Of a stretch of DNA of 64,000 nucleotides, positions 18,212-25,692 are shown piece after piece. The stretch is from Lederbergia sp. NSJ-179 (GTDB taxonomy: Bacteria > Bacillota > Bacilli > Bacillales > Bacillaceae_C), in assembly GCF_022867885.1 (NCBI RefSeq), contig NZ_JALIFP010000001.1, positions 310,001 through 374,000 on the forward strand, read 5' to 3'. Under the pieces are notes generated by a model, which had not been told where the DNA came from, made no database searches, and saw nothing but the letters and a program-made list of their open reading frames with translations. Positions within the stretch are counted from its first letter, which is position 1. The number at the start of each line of letters is the position of its first letter. The position numbers were made by a program, and so were the translations under genes.

Positions 18212-19582
18212 ATGATTCGTTCAATGTATTCAGGTATTAGTGGAATGAAAAATTTTCAAACAAAATTGGATGTGATTGGTAATAATATTGCCAATGTGAA
18301 TACATACGGGTTTAAAAAAGGCCGTGTCACCTTTAAAGATATGGTGAGTCAAACGGTCTCAGGTGCCAGTGGACCTGCACAGGATATCGGTGGGAAAAAT
18401 CCGGTGCAAGTAGGGTTAGGCTCTCAACTTGCTGCGATTGATACGATTGACACACAAGGGTCCATGCAATCGACCGGAAGGGATCTTGACCTCGGTATAC
18501 AAGGGGACGGCTATTTTGTTGTAGCGGAAGGAACACCTGCTGGTGATACATTTTTCCCCACTTCTACTTATTACACAAGGGCGGGAAATATGTATCTGAA
18601 TACAGATGGTTACTTAGTAACAGGATCAGGTCATTATGTAATGGCCTTAAATCCGAAAAATAACACATTGCAGCCTGTGCGTTTGAATGGCGGAAATGTG
18701 GATGAAGTACAAAGCTTAAGTATTTCGGAAGATGGAAGAATCAGTTTCATTAAAAAAACGGGCATGACAACAGCGCAAAAAGCGCAAGAAACTGCGGGGA
18801 AAGTCGCTGCTGCAGCGAAAAACTTAGTAGAAAATCCTACATCTCAAAAATATGTGGATATATTAGACAAGCTGACAAATGAATTGGAAGAGTTGACGAT
18901 TCAGGCTGAAAAAGAAGCCAGTCTCTTAGCAATTGAGGCGGCATCATTACAAACGGAGGCAAATGAATCTGGAGATGCTAAAGCTATTGCAGCAGCAAAT
19001 GACGCTGTTCAAAAGGCCGCATCGGCAGTAGAAAATGCCCAGAATGCTATCAATAATTTTGCTAATTTACGTCAGGCTGTGAATGAAGTATACAATGCTT
19101 ATCAAACTTATAAAGGAACCCCTACCCAAGCAAATGAAGATGTGGTTGTCAATGCAGCTAAAACGGCATTGACAAATGGAAATAATATGTCATCACTTAC
19201 AGGAATTACTGCTGATGATGTTACAACTACAATGGATGCAATTGACTATATCCAAGCGGATAAATTAGGACTTGAAAAAGAGGGAGAATTATATACCTCT
19301 CAATCATCTATCGCTCTTGCTCGCTTTGCAAATCCAGGTGGCCTTGAAAAGGTAGGAGAAAATTTATATATAAGTTCAGCTAACACTGGGGAAGCGACTT
19401 ATTTAACTCCTGCAGCCGTTGGCGCTGGAAAGCTCGTTTCAGGTTCATTAGAAATGTCCAATGTGGATCTTTCTGAAGAATTTACCGATATGATTGTCGC
19501 TCAACGTGGATTTCAAGCAAACACAAGAATCATTACTACTTCTGACGAAATTTTACAAGAGCTTGTAAACTTAAAACGATAA
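18212..19582 (+). CDS. flgE: Flagellar hook protein FlgE with a large helical insert
   Basis: 456 residues, against about 264 in Bacillus subtilis. FlgE polymerises into the hook. The N-terminus MIRSMYSGISGMKNFQTKLD, the rod/hook motif VIGNNIANVNTYGFKKGR and the C-terminus ending in a QRGFQANTRIITTSDEIL motif and LVNLKR are canonical, so the extra length is internal. From about residue 180 to 364 (nt 18749-19303) lies an Ala/Glu/Asn/Gln-rich segment, predicted by eye to be helical, ending before IALARFANPGGLEKVGENL where the conserved core resumes. The frame is continuous and codon use looks like the neighbours. The ATG follows GGGAGGAG. Confidence 0.95.
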   Translation: MIRSMYSGISGMKNFQTKLDVIGNNIANVNTYGFKKGRVTFKDMVSQTVSGASGPAQDIGGKNPVQVGLGSQLAAIDTIDTQGSMQSTGRDLDLGIQGDGYFVVAEGTPAGDTFFPTSTYYTRAGNMYLNTDGYLVTGSGHYVMALNPKNNTLQPVRLNGGNVDEVQSLSISEDGRISFIKKTGMTTAQKAQETAGKVAAAAKNLVENPTSQKYVDILDKLTNELEELTIQAEKEASLLAIEAASLQTEANESGDAKAIAAANDAVQKAASAVENAQNAINNFANLRQAVNEVYNAYQTYKGTPTQANEDVVVNAAKTALTNGNNMSSLTGITADDVTTTMDAIDYIQADKLGLEKEGELYTSQSSIALARFANPGGLEKVGENLYISSANTGEATYLTPAAVGAGKLVSGSLEMSNVDLSEEFTDMIVAQRGFQANTRIITTSDEILQELVNLKR

Positions 19583-19596
19583 ATTAAGGAGGATAG

Positions 19597-19623
19597 GGAG
19601 TCGAGGTTTGAGGCCTTGACTCC
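19597..19623 (+). promoter_or_regulatory. Hairpin between Shine-Dalgarno and swrD start
   Basis: A 10-bp stem GGAGTCGAGG (19597-19606) / CCTTGACTCC (19614-19623), with one G-T pair and a 7-nt loop, sits between TAAGGAGG (19585-19592) and the GTG start at 19633. Folding it would bring the distant ribosome site to about 13 nt from the start. Confidence 0.5.
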
Positions 19624-19632
19624 AATAAAGAA

Positions 19633-19851
19633 GTGATTGAGATCACCAAACTAACGGGAAAGAAGTTTCACTTAAATGCCCTTTACATTGAAAATATCGA
19701 GTCATTCCCGGATACAACGATTACCTTAACGAATGGACATAAATACATAGTTATTGAATCGGAGGAGCAGGTAAAAAAAAGAATGATTGATTTTTACCAA
19801 ACTATCCATTTAATGGGCCAGCCAGAATGGAAGGATGAAAAAGATGAATAA
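19633..19851 (+). CDS. swrD: SwrD (FlbD family)
   Basis: 72 residues, starting with GTG. The sequence IEITKLTGKKFHLNALYIEN and TTITLTNGHKYIVIES matches the FlbD/SwrD family, small proteins encoded between flgE and fliL. In Bacillus subtilis SwrD raises flagellar motor torque and is needed for swarming. The only good ribosome site is 40 nt upstream, beyond a hairpin. The 3' end overlaps the fliL start. Confidence 0.9.
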   Translation: MIEITKLTGKKFHLNALYIENIESFPDTTITLTNGHKYIVIESEEQVKKRMIDFYQTIHLMGQPEWKDEKDE

Positions 19852-20269
19852 AAAATGGGTATCCACCATGGTGGTTCTTTTAACGGCTATTTTATTACTT
19901 GCTGCTTTAGCCCTTATTATTATCCTGAAGATGGAACATAAAGACCCAAACGAAGAGCCAACAATAGATGAAATATTAAAGGTATCCGTAGATGTTCCTG
20001 AAATAACGACCAATTTAAGCAGTGGAAAATATATTAAACTATCATTGAAAGTTCAAACAGATAGTAAAAAAGCAAAAGAAGAATTCGTAAAAAGAGACTT
20101 CCAAATTCAGAATTTATTAATTGATGAACTTTCCGAAATGGATGAATCTGATTTAGATGGCAAAGAAGACAAGCAAGTTTTTATTCAAACATTACAAGAT
20201 AAAATAAATGATTTTATGCAACAAGGAAAGATTGTAAATATTTATATCACCTCCTACATCATTTCCTAA
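19844..20269 (+). CDS. fliL: Flagellar stator-associated protein FliL
   Basis: 141 residues from the ATG at 19844, preceded by GGAAGGATG; an ATG at 19835 lies too close to that site. One N-terminal membrane anchor (about 8-29, VVLLTAILLLAALALIIIL) is followed by the FliL domain with SVDVPEITTNLSSGKYIKLS and EFVKRDFQIQNLLIDEL. FliL supports stator assembly and high-load motor function. It overlaps swrD by 8 nt. Confidence 0.95.
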   Translation: MNKKWVSTMVVLLTAILLLAALALIIILKMEHKDPNEEPTIDEILKVSVDVPEITTNLSSGKYIKLSLKVQTDSKKAKEEFVKRDFQIQNLLIDELSEMDESDLDGKEDKQVFIQTLQDKINDFMQQGKIVNIYITSYIIS

Positions 20270-20305
20270 TTCAAACAAAACCATAACGAAGCGGAGGTGT
20301 CCTTC

Positions 20306-21307
20306 ATGTCTGATGAAATTTTATCCCAAAGCGAAATAGATGCCTTATTGTCAGCCATTTCAACAGGAGAAATGACGGCGGATGACTTTAAAAAGGAAGA
20401 AGAAAAGAAAAAAGTAAAAAACTATGATTTTAAACGGGCATTGCGATTTTCAAAGGATCAAATTAGAAGCTTAACAAGAATATATGAAAACTTTGCACGG
20501 TTATTAACAACCTATTTTTCAGCTCAGCTTCGAACATATGTCAATATTTCGGTCGCATCTGCTGATCAAATTCCCTATGAGGAATATATTCGTTCAGTCC
20601 CAAACATGACAATAATGAATGTGATCGAAGTTCCTCCTTTAGATGGTAGAATGATTATGGAAATTCACCCCGTTATTGCTTATTCCATGGTTGATCGAGT
20701 GTTGGGAGGGAAAGGGGACGGCTTAAATAAGATCGATAATCTTACTGAAATTGAAATGAAATTGATGACCAATTTATTTGAGCGTTCATTGGACCAGTTG
20801 CAGGAAGCTTGGTCAAGTATTGCGGAAGTTGAACCGATATTAACAGATATTGAAGTAAACCCCCAATTTTTGCAAGTTGTTTCTCCAAATGAAACGGTTG
20901 TTGTTATTTCTATGAACGCCAATGTGGGAGAAACAAGCGGGATGATCAATATCTGTATTCCCCATGTCTTGCTTGAACCGATTATTCCAAAGCTTTCTGC
21001 GCATTATTGGATGGCGAGCGAAAAAAAAGGATCGAAACCGGAAGAGATTTTACTTTTACAACAAAAGGTAAAAGAATCCGTTGTTACCGTTTCTGCTGAA
21101 CTAGGATCAGCAATGATTACAATTGAAGATTTCCTTTCTTTAGGTCAAGGTGATGTAATTGAATTAAATAACAGAATTGATGATCCCCTTCTATTAAAAA
21201 CGGGAGGAAGAGCAAAGTTTATTGGTCAGCCAGGAAAAAGAAATAAAAAGATTGCCGTCCAAATCTTAGATACCATAAAGGAGGGAGATCAAGAATATGA
21301 ATGGTGA
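20306..21307 (+). CDS. fliM: Flagellar motor switch protein FliM
   Basis: 333 residues from the ATG at 20306, which follows GCGGAGGTGTCCTTC; a GTG at 20297 lies inside the ribosome site. FliM is the middle C-ring protein. The N-terminal LSQSEIDALLSAI is the CheY-P-binding peptide. The CheC-like middle domain and a C-terminal SpoA domain (LGSAMITIEDFLSLGQGDVI) follow. It overlaps fliY by 11 nt. Confidence 0.97.
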   Translation: MSDEILSQSEIDALLSAISTGEMTADDFKKEEEKKKVKNYDFKRALRFSKDQIRSLTRIYENFARLLTTYFSAQLRTYVNISVASADQIPYEEYIRSVPNMTIMNVIEVPPLDGRMIMEIHPVIAYSMVDRVLGGKGDGLNKIDNLTEIEMKLMTNLFERSLDQLQEAWSSIAEVEPILTDIEVNPQFLQVVSPNETVVVISMNANVGETSGMINICIPHVLLEPIIPKLSAHYWMASEKKGSKPEEILLLQQKVKESVVTVSAELGSAMITIEDFLSLGQGDVIELNNRIDDPLLLKTGGRAKFIGQPGKRNKKIAVQILDTIKEGDQEYEW

Positions 21308-22466
21308 TATGCTTTCACAGGAAGAGATTGATGCATTACTGCGTGGTGAATCAGCTCATGAAGAAAAAGGAACAAAGAATTTGACGCATCCTATAGAAGA
21401 TTATCTTGACGACATGCAGCAGGATGCAATTGGTGAATTAGGCAATATTTCATTTGGCAGCTCAGCTACGGCATTATCCACTTTATTGAATCAAAAGGTA
21501 GAAATCACAACTCCGTCTGTTTCTATTATTGATAATGCTAAATTAGAAGAGGAATTTCCTTATCCGTATGTAGCCATTAGGGTTAAATATACAGAAGGAT
21601 TCTCCGGTGTAAATATTCTAGTTATTAAGCAAAGTGATGCAACCATTATTGCTGATCTAATGTTAGGGGGAGACGGGACAAATCCTTCCGAAACTTTTGA
21701 TGAAATTCATTTAAGTGCCATTCAGGAAGCGATGAATCAAATGATGGGATCGGCAGCAACATCGATGTCATCAGTTTTTAATAAACGTGTGGATATTTCG
21801 CCTCCTACTGTTGATTTAATGAATATATCTGAGGGAAAAGGAACAAATAATATCCCCCAGCACAACTTACTTGTGAAGGTCGCATTTCGATTGAAAATTG
21901 GCACTTTAATTGATTCAGAGATTATGCAAGTTTTACCCGTGGAGTTTGCACGCAAACTTGTACAAGATCTACTTGAGGAAACCGAACAAACGAATGAGGA
22001 TGGGTCAAACCTTAAAGCTGAGGTTCAGCCCTTAGTCGAAAAGGAAGAGAGAGTTGACAATCATCCACTTCATGTTGAATTAGATCAACATATAGGTTCT
22101 GAAACAGGACATCCATCCGTATATACAAACTCTCCATCATCACAACCTAATGTGCAAACAGCTACTTTTGCTAATTTTGATGAGACAGAGACACCTAGTT
22201 ATAAAACGAAAAATCTAGATATGCTTTTAGATATTCCTTTACAGGTAACCGTTGAACTCGGAAGAACGAATCGTTCCGTAAAAGACATCCTTGAATTAGG
22301 GGCTGGTTCTGTTATTGAGTTAGATAAACTTGCTGGAGAACCTGTTGATATTCTCGTAAACAGCCGCCTAATTGCCAAAGGAGAAGTTGTCGTGATTGAT
22401 GAGAATTTTGGTGTTCGTGTAACAGATATTGTTAGCCAATCAGATCGTTTAAAGAAATTGAACTAA
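21297..22466 (+). CDS. fliY: Flagellar motor switch phosphatase FliY
   Basis: 389 residues. This Gram-positive C-ring protein combines FliN with a CheC-like CheY-P phosphatase. The N-terminus MLSQEEIDALLRG resembles the FliM CheY-binding peptide. Two phosphatase helices are visible, DAIGELGNISFGSSATALS and SAIQEAMNQMMGSAATSMS. A variable linker (about 225-300) leads to the SpoA domain (TVELGRTNRSVKDILELGAG). The stop TAA is part of the target duplication of element A4. Confidence 0.96.
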   Translation: MNGDMLSQEEIDALLRGESAHEEKGTKNLTHPIEDYLDDMQQDAIGELGNISFGSSATALSTLLNQKVEITTPSVSIIDNAKLEEEFPYPYVAIRVKYTEGFSGVNILVIKQSDATIIADLMLGGDGTNPSETFDEIHLSAIQEAMNQMMGSAATSMSSVFNKRVDISPPTVDLMNISEGKGTNNIPQHNLLVKVAFRLKIGTLIDSEIMQVLPVEFARKLVQDLLEETEQTNEDGSNLKAEVQPLVEKEERVDNHPLHVELDQHIGSETGHPSVYTNSPSSQPNVQTATFANFDETETPSYKTKNLDMLLDIPLQVTVELGRTNRSVKDILELGAGSVIELDKLAGEPVDILVNSRLIAKGEVVVIDENFGVRVTDIVSQSDRLKKLN

Positions 22467-22468
22467 TA

Positions 22469-22682
22469 GAGGATGTTCAAAAAGTCCGGTAAAAAGACAT
22501 AAGCGAATTTCTTCGTTGGCTTGTTTCTCCGCTACTCATGTATCGGGATAAGGTTCTTCTGCTAAAACCGCCCACGTCCTGTGGGCAACGCAGAAGTCAG
22601 TACATCCTGTACAAGTCCGCTGCTCGAAACTAAGCCGCCTCGAACTTCTTGGTCCTTTTTATCCTCCTTTTTGAACACGAAT
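22469..22682 (+). mobile_element. A-type repeat copy A4 (MITE-like, with M module)
   Basis: Forward orientation, with TGTTCAAAAAG at 22474-22484 and CTTTTTGAACA at 22667-22677. It has a perfect 5-bp duplication TAATA at 22464-22468 and 22683-22687, beginning at the fliY stop codon. The M module in the centre is on the minus strand and has the same sequence as that of A1: outer arms CTTCTGC/GCAGAAG (22556-22562, 22590-22596), inner arms GCCCAC/GTGGGC, loop GTCCT, then GTAC/GTAC around ATCCT (22600-22612). Confidence 0.9.
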
Positions 22683-22703
22683 TAATAACTTGGAGGAGAA
22701 ATC

Positions 22704-23066
22704 ATGGGAAAGAGAATTTTAATTGTAGATGATGCAGCTTTTATGCGAATGATGATTAAAGATATTTTAGTGAAAAATGGATTTGAAGTTGTTGGAGAAG
22801 CAGCCGATGGTCAGCAAGCGGTTGAAAAATATAATGAGTTAAAACCGGATCTTGTGACCATGGATATTACCATGCCAGAAATGGATGGTGTGACAGCTTT
22901 AAAACAAATAAAAGCAGTTGATCCTTCTGCCAAGATCATTATGTGTTCAGCAATGGGGCAACAAGCGATGGTTATTGATGCGATACAAGCAGGTGCAAAG
23001 GATTTTATTGTCAAGCCATTCCAGGCTGATCGTGTGATTGAAGCCATCCAAAAAACGTTGGGATAA
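22704..23066 (+). CDS. cheY: Chemotaxis response regulator CheY
   Basis: 120-residue single receiver domain. The acidic pocket Asp9/Asp10 is in ILIVDDAAFMR, the phosphorylated residue is Asp54 in LVTMDITMPEMDG, and the lysine lies in IVKPF. CheY-P binds FliM and FliY to set flagellar rotation. The ATG follows CTTGGAGGAGAAATC, which directly follows the right flank of element A4. fliO starts immediately after its stop. Confidence 0.98.
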   Translation: MGKRILIVDDAAFMRMMIKDILVKNGFEVVGEAADGQQAVEKYNELKPDLVTMDITMPEMDGVTALKQIKAVDPSAKIIMCSAMGQQAMVIDAIQAGAKDFIVKPFQADRVIEAIQKTLG

Positions 23067-23753
23067 ATGAAAATGAAGCAAAGTAGAAAGTGGCTGTTGA
23101 TCTTTTTGGGAATTATTTTCATAGGAAATATATACGGCAATAGTCACGCAATGGCATCCTCTTTTGATAGAAGTGTTGCCGATTGTTTTGGTAAAAATAA
23201 GGACGAATGCCAACAAGAAAATACTCCAAACAAGACAGATACAAACGTCAATGAAAACCAAGCAGAAGAAAAACTGAGCATAGGTTTTTTCGATGTACTG
23301 AAAATGCTGGCATCACTTGGTTTGGTTCTAGCGATCTTGTATTTCTTATTGAAATATATTCAAAAGAAGAGTCAATCTTACCAACAAAATAAAATGATCC
23401 GAAACATTGGTGGAACGGCTTTAGGTGGGAACCGCTCCATCCAACTTGTGAAAATTGGGAAGCGAATTTTGATCTTAGGTGTGGGAGAAGATATTCAATT
23501 ATTAAAAGAGATCACAGATGAAAAGGAAATGAATGAGTTTCTTCATCAGCATAATGAACAGTTTGAACAGGGGATACAACCTAACGACTTAATGTCCAAG
23601 TGGTTTGCTAGAAAGTCACTGCAGAAGTCTTCCGATCGATCGGAATCGCAGCCATCTTTTCAACAGCAATTGAAGAAGGAATTGGATGAGGTAAAGAAAC
23701 AACGTCAACAGGCAATGGTTCAGCTTGAAAGGAAGGATTCACAAGATGAATGA
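23067..23753 (+). CDS. fliO: Flagellar biosynthesis protein FliO (FliZ)
   Basis: 228 residues. An N-terminal signal-like hydrophobic segment (about 9-24, LLIFLGIIFIGNIYG) is followed by an extracellular Asn/Gln-rich part, a membrane segment (about 80-96, MLASLGLVLAILYFLLKYI) and a cytoplasmic FliO domain (GGTALGGNRSIQLVKIGKRI). FliO helps assemble the FliP pore of the export gate. It overlaps fliP by 8 nt. Confidence 0.9.
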   Translation: MKMKQSRKWLLIFLGIIFIGNIYGNSHAMASSFDRSVADCFGKNKDECQQENTPNKTDTNVNENQAEEKLSIGFFDVLKMLASLGLVLAILYFLLKYIQKKSQSYQQNKMIRNIGGTALGGNRSIQLVKIGKRILILGVGEDIQLLKEITDEKEMNEFLHQHNEQFEQGIQPNDLMSKWFARKSLQKSSDRSESQPSFQQQLKKELDEVKKQRQQAMVQLERKDSQDE

Positions 23754-24414
23754 ATTCATGGAGTTTTTTAATAATAGTTCATCAGAAGCTGTGTCGACCT
23801 CCGTCAAGCTCTTTCTGTTATTGACTGTTTTATCGATTGCACCTGCTATCCTTATTTTAATGACATCATTTACGAGAATTGTGATTGTTCTTTCTTTTGT
23901 ACGAACGTCATTGGCAACACAACAAATGCCACCTAACCAAGTACTTGTTGGACTTGCCTTATTTTTGACATTTTTTGTGATGGCACCTACTTTTCATCAG
24001 GTAAATGACCAGGCTTTAACACCTTTATTTAATGATGAGATTAATCTAGAAGAAGCATATGATCGTGCCGCCATTCCTTTTAAGGAATTTATGAGCAAAC
24101 ACACACGACAGAAGGATCTGGAATTATTTCTCAGCTACTCTAAAGCTGAACGACCTGAAACAATTGAAGATATCCCATTAACAGCAATGGTACCAGCTTA
24201 CGCACTTAGTGAATTAAAAACAGCTTTCCAAATTGGCTTTATGATCTTCATACCATTTTTAGTCATTGATATGGTGGTTGCTAGTATTTTAATGTCGATG
24301 GGAATGATGATGCTTCCACCAGTAATGATTTCTCTGCCTTTTAAAATATTATTATTTGTATTAGTGGATGGTTGGTATTTGGTCGTGCAGTCTTTATTAC
24401 AAAGTTTTGGCTAA
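23746..24414 (+). CDS. fliP: Flagellar export gate protein FliP
   Basis: 222 residues from the ATG at 23746, which gives the family N-terminus MNEFMEFFNN after AAGGATTCACAAG. FliP forms the core of the export gate with FliQ and FliR. Conserved segments include ILILMTSFTRIVIVLSFVR, QMPPNQVLVGLALFLTFF, SELKTAFQIGFMIFIPFLVI and MGMMMLPPVMISLPFKILLF. Its stop is the first three bases of the TAAAA target duplication of element A5. Confidence 0.97.
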   Translation: MNEFMEFFNNSSSEAVSTSVKLFLLLTVLSIAPAILILMTSFTRIVIVLSFVRTSLATQQMPPNQVLVGLALFLTFFVMAPTFHQVNDQALTPLFNDEINLEEAYDRAAIPFKEFMSKHTRQKDLELFLSYSKAERPETIEDIPLTAMVPAYALSELKTAFQIGFMIFIPFLVIDMVVASILMSMGMMMLPPVMISLPFKILLFVLVDGWYLVVQSLLQSFG

Positions 24415-24416
24415 AA

Positions 24417-24604
24417 GAGGATGTTCAAAAATAAGGATCAAAGGCTAAATTCGCGACATCCTGTCGCAACGCCTTTGTGACCTGCGTCCTGCAGGCCTCG
24501 GTAAAAATGACGCTGCGAATTTCTTCGTTGGCTTGTTTCCGCTGCTCGAAACTGCGCCGCCTCGAACTTCTTGGTCCTTTTTATCCTCCTTTTTGAACAC
24601 GTAT
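24417..24604 (+). mobile_element. A-type repeat copy A5 (MITE-like, M module next to the left end)
   Basis: Forward orientation; GTTCAAAAA at 24423-24431 and CTTTTTGAACA at 24589-24599, with a perfect 5-bp duplication TAAAA at 24412-24416 and 24605-24609. The M module sits directly beside the left terminus and has replaced the usual GTCC there. On the minus strand it reads hairpin CCTGC/GCAGG with loop AGGAC (24481-24495), then outer arms CAAAGGC/GCCTTTG (24439-24445, 24471-24477), inner arms GCGAC/GTCGC, loop AGGAT, joints GTT and GAATTTA. Confidence 0.9.
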
Positions 24605-24638
24605 TAAAAATGCAATTTGAAAATCTTGGAGTGATCAT

Positions 24639-24908
24639 ATGAGTGCAGAAGCAGTAATCGCCTTGGCGAAGAATGGAGTTTATACCATTTTGATTGTTGC
24701 GGGTCCATTGTTATTAATCGCATTAGCTGTTGGACTAGCTGTCAGTATCTTTCAAGCAACAACACAAATTCAAGAACAAACACTTGCTTTTATTCCTAAA
24801 ATTGTCGCTGTTTTAGTAGGAGTTGTTGTGATGGGTCCTTGGATGATTAGTAAATTATTATCCTATGCGACAGATATTTTTCAAAATTTAACAAGATTTG
24901 TAGGATGA
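24639..24908 (+). CDS. fliQ: Flagellar export gate protein FliQ
   Basis: 89 residues with two membrane helices (about 16-40 and 55-75). FliQ is a subunit of the FliPQR export gate. IVAGPLLLIALAVGLAVSIF and ATTQIQEQTLAFIPKIVAV are the family core. The ATG follows CTTGGAGTGATCAT. It is separated from fliP by element A5. Confidence 0.96.
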   Translation: MSAEAVIALAKNGVYTILIVAGPLLLIALAVGLAVSIFQATTQIQEQTLAFIPKIVAVLVGVVVMGPWMISKLLSYATDIFQNLTRFVG

Positions 24909-24912
24909 ATTT

Positions 24913-25692
24913 ATGGAATCGTTAATCCCACATTTTTCAATATTTTTGCTCGTTTTTATGAGAATATCTGCTTTCTTTGTGTCTGTTCCATTATTTTCAT
25001 ATCGAACAATACCAACAATCTTTAAAATAGGATTTTCTTTTATTTTAGCTTTGTTGGTCTACTACACTCTAGATATTTCGCCACTTGCTATCGATGGAGT
25101 TTACTTGCTGTTGATCGTAAAAGAGGCGATTGTCGGGCTGTTTTTAGGCTTTATTGCCTATATGATGCTATCTGCTATTCAGATTGCCGGGGGATTTATT
25201 GATTTTCAAATGGGTTTTGCAATAGCGAATGTGATTGATCCACAAACAGGCGCACAAAGTCCATTAATGGGACAATATTTTTATATGTTTGCTTTGCTTT
25301 TTCTATTAGCTGTAAATGGTCATCATTTCATCATAGACGGTATTTTTAATAGCTATCATTTTATCCCTATCGATCATTTTGTCATGGCCTTTGGACAGGA
25401 AAGCTTTCTTTTATATGTTATAAAATCCTTTGGTCTTATGTTTATGATTGCCTTTCAAATGGCCATTCCGATCGTTGCTTCCTTATTCCTGGTTGATGTC
25501 GCGTTGGGAATTGTAGGAAGGACTGTCCCGCAATTAAATATTTTTGTAGTTGGATTTCCTATTAAAATAGCGGTAAGTTTTATTGTTTTATTTATCGTGA
25601 TGGCATTATTATTTGCCGTCATACAAAATCTATTTGAAGAGATGCTCGTTGTGTTAAGAGATGTGATGAGCTTTATGGGGGGCACTGGCTGA
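24913..25692 (+). CDS. fliR: Flagellar export gate protein FliR
   Basis: 259 residues with about six membrane helices. FliR is the third export gate subunit. RISAFFVSVPLFSYRTIPT, GGFIDFQMGFAIANVIDP and the C-terminal GRTVPQLNIFVVGFPIKI are characteristic. The start is 4 nt after fliQ, and its TGA overlaps the flhB ATG by one base. Confidence 0.96.
   Translation: MESLIPHFSIFLLVFMRISAFFVSVPLFSYRTIPTIFKIGFSFILALLVYYTLDISPLAIDGVYLLLIVKEAIVGLFLGFIAYMMLSAIQIAGGFIDFQMGFAIANVIDPQTGAQSPLMGQYFYMFALLFLLAVNGHHFIIDGIFNSYHFIPIDHFVMAFGQESFLLYVIKSFGLMFMIAFQMAIPIVASLFLVDVALGIVGRTVPQLNIFVVGFPIKIAVSFIVLFIVMALLFAVIQNLFEEMLVVLRDVMSFMGGTG

Noticed and set aside
24438-24638. Open frames running through A elements on the minus strand, with recurring peptides such as RRIKRTKKFEAAQFRAA
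   Set aside because: They arise from the repeat sequence itself, differ in start and end between copies, lack a start next to the AGGAGG-like string, and are broken in A1 and A7. I do not call them genes.
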